DNA of 64,000 nucleotides from Actinomadura oligospora ATCC 43269 (GCF_000518265.1 NZ_KI912411.1:450072-514071), one strand, 5' to 3'; positions 28,219 to 39,849 are shown, counted from the stretch's first letter. A program made the numbers and translations. Notes: generated from the sequence alone by a model not told the origin.

Positions 28219-30717
28219 TCAGGTTCCGGCGCGTTCGACGACCGTGGCCCACTCCTCCAGGAGCTCCTGGGCGGCGTCGGCGTCCGGGCCCTCGGCCCAC
28301 AGGTGCGTGACGGCCTCGGACGGGTCGGGCAGCACCAGGACCCAGCGGCCGTCGTCCTCCACGACGCGGACGCCGTCGGTGGTGTCGATCGTGCGGCCGT
28401 CCGCGGCCTCCACGACCGTCCGCATGACGCTGCCCTTGGCCGCCCACGGCGTCGGCACCGACCGGCGCAGCAGGTGCGCCTCCGGGATGCGGCGGTCGAT
28501 CTGCGACAGCGTCATCCGGGTCCGCGCGACCAGCCCGACGAGCCGGACGAACGCCGCGATCCCGTCCACGGTCGAGGAGAACTCCGGCATCAGGAACCCG
28601 CCCCGGCCGTCCGCGGCGAAGATCACGTCGGGGTCGGCGGCGGCGCGGGTCAGGACGTCCTGCGAGGTGGACACCCACTGCACCCGGACGCCGTGGTACC
28701 GGCAGACCTGCTCGGCCACCCGGGTGGTGGTGACCGGCAGCGCGACGTGGCCGCCGCGGCGCTCGGCCGCGACCAGGTCCAGCATCACCAGCAGGGCCCG
28801 GTCGTCGCTGATCAGCTCGCCGTTCTCGTCCACCAGCGAGATCCGCTCGCCGACCGGGTCGAACCGGACGCCGAACGCGGCCCGCGACGACGACACGAGC
28901 TCGCCGAGCCGCTGCAGGTCGCGCATCCGCTCGGCGACCGTCTCGGTCGGGTTCACCTCGTCCAGCTTGGCGTTGCGGGTCAGCACGTCCACGCCGACCT
29001 TGCCGAGCAGCGTCGGCAGCACCAGCGACGCGGTGCCGCCCGCGCAGTCCAGGACGAGCTTCAGCCCGGCCGCGCGGACGCCGGTCCCGTCGACCAGGCG
29101 CAGCAGGTCGCGGGTGTAGGTCTCCACGACACGCGCGGGGTAGCTCAGCTCGGCGATCTCGCCGGGGAAGGCCCGCCGGAACTCCTGGCGGCCGTACACC
29201 CGGTCCAGCTTGCGCTGCGCGGCCTGGGAGAGGTCCGCGCCGTCCTCGTCCAGGAACAGGATGTCGACGCCCTGCGGGTCACCGGCCGTGGTGCGGATGT
29301 AGATGCCGCCGCGGCAGTCCTCGCGGGCGGTCTCGAACCGCGCCAGCGGCAGCGCGCACGCCTCGAGGTCCTGGACGTCGATCGCGGACGCGGTGAGGGC
29401 GCTGATCACCGCGCGCTTCAGGGTGCGGGCCGCGCGCGAGGCGTCCCGGCCGGTGACGACCGTGGCGCCCTTCTTCAGCGTGGTCGCGTACGCGCTGGCC
29501 AGCCGGACGGCCAGCTCCGGCGTGATCTCGACGTTGATCAGCCCGGACACGCCGCGCGGTCCGAACAGGTTGCGCTGCCCCCGCGACTCCCAGATCACGC
29601 TGGTGTTGACGACCGCGCCGGCCTCGACGGTCTTGAACGGGTAGACCTTCACCCCGCTGGACAGGTACGCCTCGGCCTCGATGACGCACTCGTCCCCGAC
29701 GACCGCGCCCTCCTCGACCCGGCCGCCCGCCATGATGTCGGTGTTCTTGCCGATCACGCAGCCGCGCAGGTTCGCCGACGGCCCGACGAACACGTTGTCG
29801 TGGACGACGGCCCGGTGCAGGAACGCGCCCTCCTTCACCACGACGTTGCTGCCGAGGACGGTGAACTCGCGCAGCTCGACCCCGGCCTCGACCTTGGCGT
29901 AGTCGCCGATGTACAGCGGGCCCTTCAGGACGGCCTCGGCGTCCACCTCCGCGCCCTCGGCGACGAACACGCCGGGCGACACCTCGAACCCGTCGACGGG
30001 CAGATCGACCAGGCCGGACAGCATGTCGGCCTGCGCCTTGAGGTAGCTCTCGTGGGTGCCGACGTCCTCCCAGTAGCAGTCGGCGACGTACCCGAAGAGC
30101 GGGGCGCCCTCGGCGAGCAGCCGGGGGAACACGTCCCCGGACCAGTCGACCGGCTCGCCCGCCGCGACGTGGTCGAGCACCTCCGGCTCCATGACGTAGA
30201 TGCCGGTGTTGACGGTGTCGGAGAACACCTGGCCCCAGGTCGGCTTCTCCAGGAAGCGCTGGACGCGGCCCCGCTCGTCCACGATGATGATCCCGAACTC
30301 CAGGGGGTTCGGGACCCGCTTGAGGCCGATCGTGACCAGCGCCCCGTTCTCCTCGTGGAACCGCACCATGTCGGTGAGGTCGATGTCGGTGAGGGCGTCC
30401 CCGGAGATCACCAGGAACCGGTCGTCGCGCAGCGCCTCCTCGGCGTTCTTCACGCTGCCCGCGGTGCCGAGCGGCACCTCCTCGGTGGCGTAGCTCAGGC
30501 TCATGCCGAGCTCCTCGCCGTCCCCGAAGTAGTTGCGGATCAGCGCGGCGAGGAACTGCACCGTCACCACGGTCTCGTCGAACCCGTGCCGTTTCAGCAG
30601 GCGCAGCACGTGCTCCATGATCGGCCGGTTGACCAGCGGGAGCAGGGGCTTGGGCTGGTTGGCGGTCATCGGACGCAGCCGCGTCCCCTCGCCGCCCGCC
30701 ATGACGACGGCCTTCAT
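28219..30717 (-). CDS. NDP-sugar pyrophosphorylase / phosphomannomutase-like fusion (mannose-1-phosphate guanylyltransferase type)
   Basis: Protein of 832 aa with three parts: a nucleotidyltransferase (1-235: MAGGEGTRLRPMT, NQPKPLLPLVNRPIMEH, VISGDALTDIDL), a left-handed beta-helix (about 250-375), and a phosphohexomutase-like domain (about 385-832). The nucleotidyltransferase should make a sugar nucleotide such as GDP-mannose for glycan synthesis. In the mutase domain the usual TASHNP phosphoserine loop is replaced by RTTAGDP (about 474-480), so mutase activity is doubtful. ATG at 30717 has a GAGGAG site five bases before it; the preceding TTG is not the start. Actinomycete genomes commonly carry this fusion. 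Confidence 0.85.
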   Translation of the reverse strand: MKAVVMAGGEGTRLRPMTANQPKPLLPLVNRPIMEHVLRLLKRHGFDETVVTVQFLAALIRNYFGDGEELGMSLSYATEEVPLGTAGSVKNAEEALRDDRFLVISGDALTDIDLTDMVRFHEENGALVTIGLKRVPNPLEFGIIIVDERGRVQRFLEKPTWGQVFSDTVNTGIYVMEPEVLDHVAAGEPVDWSGDVFPRLLAEGAPLFGYVADCYWEDVGTHESYLKAQADMLSGLVDLPVDGFEVSPGVFVAEGAEVDAEAVLKGPLYIGDYAKVEAGVELREFTVLGSNVVVKEGAFLHRAVVHDNVFVGPSANLRGCVIGKNTDIMAGGRVEEGAVVGDECVIEAEAYLSSGVKVYPFKTVEAGAVVNTSVIWESRGQRNLFGPRGVSGLINVEITPELAVRLASAYATTLKKGATVVTGRDASRAARTLKRAVISALTASAIDVQDLEACALPLARFETAREDCRGGIYIRTTAGDPQGVDILFLDEDGADLSQAAQRKLDRVYGRQEFRRAFPGEIAELSYPARVVETYTRDLLRLVDGTGVRAAGLKLVLDCAGGTASLVLPTLLGKVGVDVLTRNAKLDEVNPTETVAERMRDLQRLGELVSSSRAAFGVRFDPVGERISLVDENGELISDDRALLVMLDLVAAERRGGHVALPVTTTRVAEQVCRYHGVRVQWVSTSQDVLTRAAADPDVIFAADGRGGFLMPEFSSTVDGIAAFVRLVGLVARTRMTLSQIDRRIPEAHLLRRSVPTPWAAKGSVMRTVVEAADGRTIDTTDGVRVVEDDGRWVLVLPDPSEAVTHLWAEGPDADAAQELLEEWATVVERAGT

Positions 30718-30761
30718 CAATTCTCCTCAGGGGTAGAACCGACGGCATCCGGGGGTGGATG

Positions 30762-31475
30762 TCAACGGGGGGTCTGCGCTCCCTTCTGGTCGCCGGACGC
30801 GTCGCGGTCCGGGGTGGGGAGGGGAGGCGCCGCCGCAGGGCCGTCGTGGTCGGACGCGCCGGACGCGTCGGGCCCGTCGTCCTGGTCGGGCGGGGTGGCG
30901 CGGGCGAGCTGGACGGTCTGCGCCCAGTACAGGACGGCGGCCCACCAGTAGAGGCCGACGCCCCAGATCGCGAAGGCCCAGCCGCCGACGCGTGCGGTGG
31001 TGGCCCACCAGCCGTGGTGGTCGCCGACCAGCAGCAGCGGGAAGGCGTAGAGCAGGCACATCGTGCCCGCCTTGCCGACGAAGTGGACCGGGAGCGTCCC
31101 GGCGTACCCGAGCCGCCGCATGATCGGGACGATCGGGGTGATGGCGACCTCGCGGGCCAGCAGGATCACCACGAGCCACACCGGGATCACGTCGCGGACG
31201 GTCAGCCCGACGAGCGTGGCGAGGATGTACAGACGGTCGGCGGCCGGGTCGAGGACCGTGCCGAGCTTGCTCGTCTGGTTCAGGGCGCGGGCGAGTTTGC
31301 CGTCGAGCCAGTCGGACAGGCCCGCGAACACCAGCACGCCGAGCGCCCACCAGTCCTGGCCCGACAGCACCAGCCACAGGAACAGGGGCACGCCGAGCAG
31401 GCGCGCGAAGCTCAGAAGGTTGGGCACCGTCCAGATCCGGCCGGTCACCGGTCCCGTCCCGGTCTCAGCATCCAC
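30762..31475 (-). CDS. CDP-alcohol phosphatidyltransferase
   Basis: Membrane enzyme of 237 aa transferring a phosphatidyl or related group from CDP-diacylglycerol to an alcohol. The complete signature D-x2-DG-x2-AR-x8-G-x3-D-x3-D is present in SDWLDGKLARALNQTSKLG followed by TVLDPAAD (about 53-80). About six helices follow. The position corresponds to Rv1822 (pgsA2). It is probably a phosphatidylglycerophosphate synthase-like enzyme, but the alcohol acceptor is not certain. The acidic, Pro-rich tail (DQDDGPDASGASDHDG) is not conserved. I chose GTG at 31475 after a GGGAGG site; the long upstream extension of the frame is low-complexity. manC-like gene follows 44 bases downstream. Confidence 0.88.
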   Translation of the reverse strand: MDAETGTGPVTGRIWTVPNLLSFARLLGVPLFLWLVLSGQDWWALGVLVFAGLSDWLDGKLARALNQTSKLGTVLDPAADRLYILATLVGLTVRDVIPVWLVVILLAREVAITPIVPIMRRLGYAGTLPVHFVGKAGTMCLLYAFPLLLVGDHHGWWATTARVGGWAFAIWGVGLYWWAAVLYWAQTVQLARATPPDQDDGPDASGASDHDGPAAAPPLPTPDRDASGDQKGAQTPR

Positions 31476-31786
31476 CGCCGTGCTCGCCTCCCTGTCCCCA
31501 ATGATCCTGACCCTATCGGTAAGGATGCGAAAGACCCCGGGGGCGTCCGGCAGCCGGAGGCCGGGTGACCGGGGAGGGAACAGAGGCGGGGGACGGCGGG
31601 GCGGGACGGGTCCGGCCGGCGGCCCGTTTCCGGCTCCCCCCGCCGCCGGCCGTCCCTGCCCCGCCCCGCCGTCCAGCGAAGCGGACGCGCCGGACCGGGG
31701 CAACCGATGCCTTCGCCGTCCGGACAGTGGGTGCGCTGGGCGGACAGGGCGTACGGTGACGGCCCGGAGGTGAGCGGAGGCCCCGC

Positions 31787-32749
31787 ATGGACGCGCGCAG
31801 GAACGGCGGTCCGGTCACGCGCAGCGAGCTCGTGACCGGCGACATCGACGAGGCCCACGGCTTTCTGCGCCGGAACTACGTCGGCCACCGGCCCCGGTTC
31901 AGCGGGGACCGGGCCGCGTTCCGGTTCCGGGCGGCGACGGCCGTCGAGGGCCGGATCTCGCTCGGCCGGATCACCCACACGCTCGGCACCCGCCTGGTCA
32001 CCGACCCGCGCGACTTCCTCGTCGTGGTGTGCGTGCTGGACGGCGCGTACGCGGTGGAGGCGGGCCGGAACGAGGCGCGGGCCGTCCGGGGCGGGTTCGT
32101 GGCGCTGCCGCCGGGCGGTCCGGCGCACGCCCGCTGGCCCGCGGCGGAGTTCGGCGTGGTCGGCATCACCCGGCCCGCGCTGGCGCGGGCGGCGCAGGAG
32201 GTCCTCGGGGCGCCGGTGACGCCGGTGCTCGCCGGGCCGCTGTCCGGGGAGCGGGTGCGGCGGTGGCGCGGTGCCGTCCGGTTCGTGTCGCACGAGCTGC
32301 TGGACGAGTCGTCCGGGGCGGCGGGCCCGCTGCTGCGGTCGGAGGCCGTCCGGCTGCTCACGGCGGTGTACCTGACGACGTTCCCGGTGCTGGTCGGGGA
32401 GCATTCCGGCGCGGACGGGACGCTCCCGGCGGCGGTGCGCCGGGCCCGCGCGTTCGTGGACGAGCACGCGCACCGGGACATCGGCCTGACCGACATCGCC
32501 GAGGCCGCCCGGACGAGCCCCCGCGCGCTGCAGGACGGGTTCCGGCGCGTGCTCGGGACCACGCCGACCGCGTACCTGCGGGAGGCGCGGCTGGACGGGG
32601 CGCACCTGGCGCTGCGGGCGGCGGATCCGACGTCCGGGGACACGGTCGCGGCCATCGCGCGGAGCTGGGGGTTCGCGCATCTCGGCCGGTTCGCGGGGGC
32701 GTACCGGGAACGGTTCGGCCGGACGCCCCGGGAGACCCTCCACGAGTGA
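31787..32749 (+). CDS. AraC-family transcriptional regulator
   Basis: Regulator of 320 aa. The C-terminal AraC domain (about 220-320) has two helix-turn-helices: IGLTDIAEAARTSPRALQDGFRRVLGTTPTAYLREARLDGAH and GDTVAAIARSWGFAHLGRFAGAYRERFGRTPRE. The N-terminal part (1-200) resembles the AraC-binding-like ligand domain of actinomycete regulators (GGFVALPPGGPAHARWPAAEF). ATG at 31787 follows a GCGGAGG site. The next gene, thiC, is under its own riboswitch, so no target is obvious. Confidence 0.9.
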   Translation: MDARRNGGPVTRSELVTGDIDEAHGFLRRNYVGHRPRFSGDRAAFRFRAATAVEGRISLGRITHTLGTRLVTDPRDFLVVVCVLDGAYAVEAGRNEARAVRGGFVALPPGGPAHARWPAAEFGVVGITRPALARAAQEVLGAPVTPVLAGPLSGERVRRWRGAVRFVSHELLDESSGAAGPLLRSEAVRLLTAVYLTTFPVLVGEHSGADGTLPAAVRRARAFVDEHAHRDIGLTDIAEAARTSPRALQDGFRRVLGTTPTAYLREARLDGAHLALRAADPTSGDTVAAIARSWGFAHLGRFAGAYRERFGRTPRETLHE

Positions 32750-32907
32750 CGAAGATCATTCCGAGGCCGGGCCGCAGGAGTGTCAGGAGTGACGGAGATC
32801 ATCCCTGCGGGCCGGGTCGGGGAGCCGGAAGGTGACGGAGGTCTCGCCGTCCGTACACCGTCGGGCGGGGTTGCGGCAACCGGGGTGGGCCGGGTTACGG
32901 TCGGCCC

Positions 32908-33006
32908 GAGACAGATCGCGGGTGCCCGGCGAACCGGGCTGAGATCGCGGCTGAGACGGCCGCCGACCGCTGGAACCTGACCGGGTAATGCCGGCGTAGG
33001 GAGAGA
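32908..33006 (+). ncRNA. TPP riboswitch (thi box) upstream of thiC
   Basis: Conserved TPP-aptamer elements in order: GCGGGTGCCCGGC with pairing CCGGGCTGAGATCGCGGCTGA, then GAACCTGACCGGG and TAATGCCGGCGTAGGGAG. The last element ends 11 bases before the thiC ATG, so thiamine pyrophosphate probably hides the ribosome site directly (GGGAGAG at 32999-33005 lies inside the motif). Confidence 0.95.
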
Positions 33007-33016
33007 TCGGGTCGTC

Positions 33017-34759
<1,743 letters not shown>

Positions 34760-35711
34760 CCGGTGACCTCGGCCATGAGTTCGGCGAACGCCCGCCGCTC
34801 GTTCGCGGGGTCGACCATCGGCGCGAGCGCGCTGACGTGCCGCACCAGGGTGTCGTGGAAGACGGGGTCGCGCTCGGCTCGGTGCAGGGTCTCGGCCAGC
34901 GCCGCCGCGTCGCCGGGCGGGTGGTAGCCGGGGTAGTCCTCTCCCAGGAGGCCGACCGAGCCGGGGATCCGGGACGCGACGACCGGAACGCGCGCGGCCA
35001 GCGCCTCGGAGATGACGTTCGCGCCGCCTTCGTGAAGTGAGGTGAGCACCAGGACGCGGCTGCGCGCGAGGACGTTCAGCGCGCGGTCGCGTTCCACCGG
35101 GCCGATCCAGTCGTAGCGGGGGTTGCGGCCGGTTTCCGCCGCCAGGGCTTCGCCTAGGGCCTCGTCCCGGCCCTCACCGACGTGCGTCACCCGGATGCGG
35201 GAGTCGGCGGGCAGCAGCCTCGTCGCCTCCGCCAGGCGCAGCGGATCCTTCACCGGACGGACGTGCGCGAGGAACACCACCTCGAACCGGTCGTCCAGGG
35301 GCGGACGCGGCGGGATGGCGGGCACCGACTGCACGATCACGCGCGTCCGCTCCGCGAGCGACGGCCCGACCTGGACGAGCCCGTGCGGCTGCAGGACGAT
35401 CAGCCGGTCCGCCAGCTCCAGCAGGGAACGGTCCACGCCGGTGGCGTCCAGGTCCGGGTAGAGGTCCGTGCCGGTCAGCGCGATCACGATCGGCGCGCGG
35501 GGATGCTCGGCGTGGAACGCGCGCACGGCGTCGGCGCTCTTGCGGGCGTGCAGCGCGAGCAGCGCGGTGTGGTCGCCTGGGCGGTGGCCGTCGGCGATCT
35601 CCGTCTCGTGGCCGAGGTCTTCGAGGATCCCCGCCCAGCGGCGCGCGGTCACCCCGTTGCCATGCGTGCAGCCATGCGCGCTGCCGGGCGCGGCCGGGGT
35701 GACGATGAGGA

Positions 35712-36998
35712 TCACGGGGAGACCGCGCAGGTACGGAGGCCGCCGAGGATGTCGCGGCGGTCCTGGGGGAAGTAGTTGCGCATCGTGGTGCGGACGAACC
35801 GTCCGCGGGTCGCCCAGGAGCCGCCGCGCAGCACCTTGCGCCGTCCGAAGAACTGCTCGGAGTTCTCGGCGTACGCGTCGCGCTCGAAGTTCGGGTAGGC
35901 GGTGAAGTCGCTCGCCGTCCACTCCCACACGTTCCCGATCACGTGGCGGCAGCCGGACGGGCCGTCGCCGTCCGCGCAGGTCCCGACGTCCGCCGGGCCG
36001 ACGCCGCGCCAGTCGGTCGCGGCCCGCTCGGCGGTCGGCGCGTCCTCGCCCCACGGGTAGTCCGCGTGCCCGCCGCCGGTCGCGGCGAACTCCCACTCGG
36101 CCTCGGTCGGCAGCCTGCGTCCCGCCCACCGGCAGTAGGCGTCGGCCTCCCACCAGCACACATGGGTCACCGGGACGTCGGGTTCGAGGTCGAGCCAGCG
36201 GTCGAAGTGCCGTCGCTGCCAGCCGCCGTCCGCTGTGGGACGCCAGTAGAGCGGGCGCGTCGCGCCCGTGGCCGCCAGCCACGCGCCCTGGTCGCCCCAC
36301 AAGCGGGTGTCGGTGTAGCCGCCCGCCTCGACGAACGCGGCGAACTCCGCCTGCGTGACGGGCGCCCTGGCGATCGTGAACGGTTCGACCCGGATCTCGT
36401 GCGCCCACTTCTCGTTGTCGTAGACGAACGGGTCGGACATGAGGGCGCCGAGGACGAACCGTCCGCCGTCCAGCCGGACGTCGCCGGTCAGCGCTCCCCC
36501 GCCCTTCGGGGCCGGTGCGTCGGTCAGGCCCGGCAGCTCCGGCGCCGGGTAGGCGAGACCCTGCCGCGTGTACGTGAACGCCTCGGTGTGCGTGTCGTAG
36601 TGGTGGACGGTGTACCGCGCGAAGTGCCGCAGCACGTCCGTCGCGTCCGGGCGGAGGACGCGCTCGGCGACGCGTTCGGCCACCGCGCGCATGTACGCGA
36701 CGGTCTCCGCGCGGGACGGCAGGGCCAGCCGCCACCGGGTGTCGTGCGGGATCGCGCCGGAGTCGTAGAGGGCGTCGGCGAACGGCAGGATCGGGTCCTC
36801 GCCGCAGGCATCGCGCAAAACGAACCTCTCCTGGAACCAGGCCAGGTGCCCGATCTCCCAGAGCAGCGGGTTCACGGTCGGGAGCAGCGGACCGACCATC
36901 CGCTCGTCGTCGAGGTCGGCGACCAGCTGGACGGCCCGTTCGCATCCGTCGGCCACCCACCCGGCCAGGACCTCGTCCGTCACCGCCGATGCCCGCAT
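35712..36998 (-). CDS. senA: Selenoneine synthase SenA (EgtB-like)
   Basis: Non-heme iron enzyme of 428 aa related to ergothioneine synthase EgtB. The DinB-like N-terminal domain supplies the iron ligands: His51 in WEIGHLAWFQERF and His133/His137 in VHHYDTHTEAF. The C-terminal part is an FGE/sulfatase-modifying fold (YDNEKWAHEIRVEPFTIARA, RRLPTEAEWEFAAT, GNVWEWTASDFTAYP, FGRRKVLRGGSWATR). Its operon partner is SenB, which favours selenoneine (C-Se bond onto hercynine) over ergothioneine. ATG at 36998 follows a GGGAGG site. No egtA, egtC or egtD gene is adjacent; a hercynine-producing EgtD would be needed elsewhere. Confidence 0.88.
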   Translation of the reverse strand: MRASAVTDEVLAGWVADGCERAVQLVADLDDERMVGPLLPTVNPLLWEIGHLAWFQERFVLRDACGEDPILPFADALYDSGAIPHDTRWRLALPSRAETVAYMRAVAERVAERVLRPDATDVLRHFARYTVHHYDTHTEAFTYTRQGLAYPAPELPGLTDAPAPKGGGALTGDVRLDGGRFVLGALMSDPFVYDNEKWAHEIRVEPFTIARAPVTQAEFAAFVEAGGYTDTRLWGDQGAWLAATGATRPLYWRPTADGGWQRRHFDRWLDLEPDVPVTHVCWWEADAYCRWAGRRLPTEAEWEFAATGGGHADYPWGEDAPTAERAATDWRGVGPADVGTCADGDGPSGCRHVIGNVWEWTASDFTAYPNFERDAYAENSEQFFGRRKVLRGGSWATRGRFVRTTMRNYFPQDRRDILGGLRTCAVSP

Positions 36999-37270
36999 GC
37001 CGCCTCCCGGTCGCCGCTGCCGAGCTGTCCCGCCGAGCGTGTCAGCCGTCACCGCCGATGACCAGGTCGGCCGGGGACGGGTCACGGTCTCGGACCGTCC
37101 GCCCTGTCGGCCACCTGCGGGTTCGCGGACGTCGCGCGCGGCGGCGCGCGCTCCTCGGCACGCGCGTTTGACCGGTAGTGGTCGCATGATCCACGAATCC
37201 CCAGAATCATCCCGTTCTGGGATGGTCCGGGGGTGGTCGCCTCCACCATGATCGACTCAGGAGGTCTGCC

Positions 37271-39007
37271 ATGCTCACACGCGCGGCCGCCGTCGTCACG
37301 GCGGCCATCACCCCCCTGTCCCTGGTCGTGGCCGCGGTCCCGGCGCGCGCCGACGAGCCCGCCGCCACGGTCGTCCCCGTCCAGGTCACCGGCGATCCCG
37401 CCAAACGGTTCAACCTGGTGGTGCTCGGCGACGGCTACACCGAGGCCGACATGCCGGCGTTCCGGCAGAACGTCGACAAGCACCTGAACGTGCTGTGGAG
37501 CATCGAGCCGTACAAGTCGTACCGCAGCTACATCAACGTGTACCGGGTGGAGATCCCGTCGAAGGTGTCGGGCGTCAGCTGCGACCCGGGCGTGAACGAC
37601 GCCAAGAAGGACACACCGCTCGGCATGTCGTTCTGGAGCGGCTGCCGGGCGGACGGCATCCAGCGGCTGCTCGTCATGAACGACGACGCGGCGAACACCT
37701 ACGCGGGCCTGGTCAAGGAGGTCCCGGAGGCGAACCGGCAGATCCTCGCGCTGGCCAACAGCACGACCTACGGCGGCGCGGGCGGCACGTACGCGACCGC
37801 GTCGGGCGGCAACGCGATGTCCGCGCTGATCTCCCCGCACGAGCTCGGCCACTCGGTCGGCGGGCTGGACGACGAGTACGACTACTACTACCGGGGCGTC
37901 CCGGGCGGGCCGTACAGCGGCGGGGAGCCCGACTCCATCCACCACACACTGCTGACCGAGGCGCAGATGCGGCAGGAGCACCGCAAGTGGTGGCGCTGGC
38001 TCGGCGAACCCAGTGAGGCGGGCGGGACGATCGGGCGTCACGAGGGCGGCCTGTACTGCAGCACGGGCGTCTGGCGGCCGAGCGAGCACTCGATCATGAA
38101 GAGGCTCGGCTACTACTACGACCAGGTCGGCCGCGAGCGGATGACGCAGGCGATCTCGCGGAAGGTCGACCTGATCCAGGGCTCCACGCCCGAGGGCACC
38201 GTGGGCGCGGACCGGGTGCTCTGGGTGGAGACCCTGCATCCCGTCGACCACGCGCTGCGGGTCGCCTGGACCGTCGACGGCCGTCCCGTGCGCGCCGGTC
38301 ACGACCTGGACCTGCGGAGCCTGCGCCTGCGGCCCGGCGCGCACCGCGTGAGCGTCACGGTGGACGACCCGACCGGCTTCATCCGCGACCCCGCGATCCG
38401 CGCGTCCTTCGCCAGGACGCGTTCCTGGACGGTCGACACGTCCGTGCGGACGCCGCCGGACGCCACGTCCCCCGGCTTCACCACGACGACGCCGACGGAC
38501 CGTCCCGTGGGCGCGCGCGGCGTCATCGCCGCCGAGACCACGCACCCGGCGACGTCCGCGCCGCGCGTCGCATGGCGGCTGGACGGACGTCCCGTCCAGG
38601 CCGATCGTGACCTGCGCCTGCCGCCGCTTCGTCCGGGGACCCATCACGTCACCGCGACCGTCGGCTCCGAGACGAAGTCGTGGACGGTCGACGCCACGCC
38701 GCCGACCGTGACCTCCCAGGCGCAGCAGCCGCCCGCGGGCGACGAGCTGACGCTGAAGCTCACTCCGGCCGACGACCAGCCCGGATACGTGGTCGCGGAG
38801 TTCCGCGTGGACGGCGACGGTTGGTACAACTACTACGGCTGGCCGACCGACTCGGCGCGTCCGTTCCTGTTCACCAAGACGGGGACGAACGTCGACGGCC
38901 TCGTCTACGGCAAGCTCGCCGCCGGGCGCCACACGATCGAGTACCGCGCCATCGACGCCGCCGGGAACCACGGGACCCCGCGCAGCTTCACCGCCACCCT
39001 GCGCTGA
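37271..39007 (+). CDS. Secreted M64-family metallopeptidase
   Basis: Exported zinc protease of 578 aa. A signal peptide covers residues 1-28 (ends VPARADE). The M64 (IgA peptidase) domain covers about 30-320, with RFNLVVLGDGYTEADM near the start and the zinc site HELGHSVGGLDDEYDYYY. Two Ig-like/bacterial surface domains follow (about 325-395 and 415-485, each ending in a SWTVD strand), and a third domain with AEFRVDGDGWYNYYGWPTD. It probably acts on proteins outside the cell. ATG at 37271 follows an AGGAGG site. It is divergent from senA (272 bases), with a terminator directly downstream. Confidence 0.9.
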   Translation: MLTRAAAVVTAAITPLSLVVAAVPARADEPAATVVPVQVTGDPAKRFNLVVLGDGYTEADMPAFRQNVDKHLNVLWSIEPYKSYRSYINVYRVEIPSKVSGVSCDPGVNDAKKDTPLGMSFWSGCRADGIQRLLVMNDDAANTYAGLVKEVPEANRQILALANSTTYGGAGGTYATASGGNAMSALISPHELGHSVGGLDDEYDYYYRGVPGGPYSGGEPDSIHHTLLTEAQMRQEHRKWWRWLGEPSEAGGTIGRHEGGLYCSTGVWRPSEHSIMKRLGYYYDQVGRERMTQAISRKVDLIQGSTPEGTVGADRVLWVETLHPVDHALRVAWTVDGRPVRAGHDLDLRSLRLRPGAHRVSVTVDDPTGFIRDPAIRASFARTRSWTVDTSVRTPPDATSPGFTTTTPTDRPVGARGVIAAETTHPATSAPRVAWRLDGRPVQADRDLRLPPLRPGTHHVTATVGSETKSWTVDATPPTVTSQAQQPPAGDELTLKLTPADDQPGYVVAEFRVDGDGWYNYYGWPTDSARPFLFTKTGTNVDGLVYGKLAAGRHTIEYRAIDAAGNHGTPRSFTATLR

Positions 39008-39027
39008 CCCCCTCGACACGCGAAACG

Positions 39028-39065
39028 CCCACCCGGCGTCCAGTTCGCACTGGACGCCGGGTGGG
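39028..39065. terminator. Bidirectional hairpin terminator
   Basis: CCCACCCGGCGTCCAG pairs perfectly with CTGGACGCCGGGTGGG (16 bp) across the loop TTCGCA. It lies between the convergent M64 gene and the ABC permease gene and can serve both. Confidence 0.9.
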
Positions 39066-39084
39066 GGTTCCGTGAGGAGGCGGG

Positions 39085-39849
39085 TCAGGCGATCTTGCGG
39101 CGGTAGGTGACCGTGGCGAGGCCGTAGGCGACGACGAGGACGCCCACGCACCAGGCGAGGGCCGTCCAGATGTCGTCGCCGACCGGCTTCTGGGCGAACA
39201 GCTCGCGGACGGTGTCGACGATGGACGTCACCGGCTGGTGCTCGGCGAAGGCCCGCACCGGGCCGGGCATGGTGCGCGTGGGCACGAACGCCGAGCTGAC
39301 GAACGGCAGGAAGATGAGCGGGTAGGAGAACCCGCTCGCGCCGTCCGCGGACTTCGCGGTCAGACCGGGGATGACGGCGAGCCAGGTCAGCGTGAGGGTG
39401 AGCAGGATCACCAGGCCCGCGACCGCCAGCCAGGCGAGCACCCCCGCCCCCGAGCGGAAGCCCATGAGGAGCGCGACGAGCACGACGACCACGAGCGAGA
39501 TCACGTTGGCGACCAGCGAGGTCAGCACGTGGGCCCACAGGACCGACGACCGCGCGATCGGCAGGGACTGGAACCGCTCGAAGATGCCGCCCTTCATGTC
39601 CAGGAAGAGCCGGAACGCGGTGTAGGAGACGCCCGACGCGATCGTGATGATCAGGATGCCGGGCAGCAGGTAGTCCACGTACCTGCCCGTCCCCTGCTCG
39701 ATCGCGCCGCCGAAGACGTAGACGAACAGCAGCATGAAGGCGATCGGCATGACCGAGGTGGTGATGATGGTGTCCGGGCTGCGCAGGATGTGACGCAGGG
39801 ACCGGCCGAGGAGGGCGGCGGTGTCGCCGAGGAATCGGGGGGTCATCAC
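39085..39849 (-). CDS. ABC-2 type transporter permease (DrrB-like)
   Basis: Membrane subunit of 254 aa with six helices, ABC2_membrane family. Typical are the N-terminal RSLRHILRSPDTIITTSVMPIAFM, IARSSVLWAHVLTSLVANVIS and FVSSAFVPTRTMP with HQPVTSIVDTVRELF. It pairs with the adjacent ATPase as an exporter of a hydrophobic drug or lipid. Its GTG start overlaps the ATPase stop (GTGA). Confidence 0.92.
   Translation of the reverse strand: MMTPRFLGDTAALLGRSLRHILRSPDTIITTSVMPIAFMLLFVYVFGGAIEQGTGRYVDYLLPGILIITIASGVSYTAFRLFLDMKGGIFERFQSLPIARSSVLWAHVLTSLVANVISLVVVVLVALLMGFRSGAGVLAWLAVAGLVILLTLTLTWLAVIPGLTAKSADGASGFSYPLIFLPFVSSAFVPTRTMPGPVRAFAEHQPVTSIVDTVRELFAQKPVGDDIWTALAWCVGVLVVAYGLATVTYRRKIA

Noticed and set aside
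27718..30951. Very long plus-strand reading frame opposite the sugar-nucleotide gene
   Set aside because: Its sequence is a low-complexity mirror of the nucleotidyltransferase/mutase gene, which has clear motifs; an open antisense frame is expected at this GC content.
35712..36998. Ergothioneine EgtB
   Set aside because: The domain order fits EgtB too, but linkage and overlap with a SenB-type glycosyltransferase and absence of egtACD favour SenA. A tree is needed to close this.
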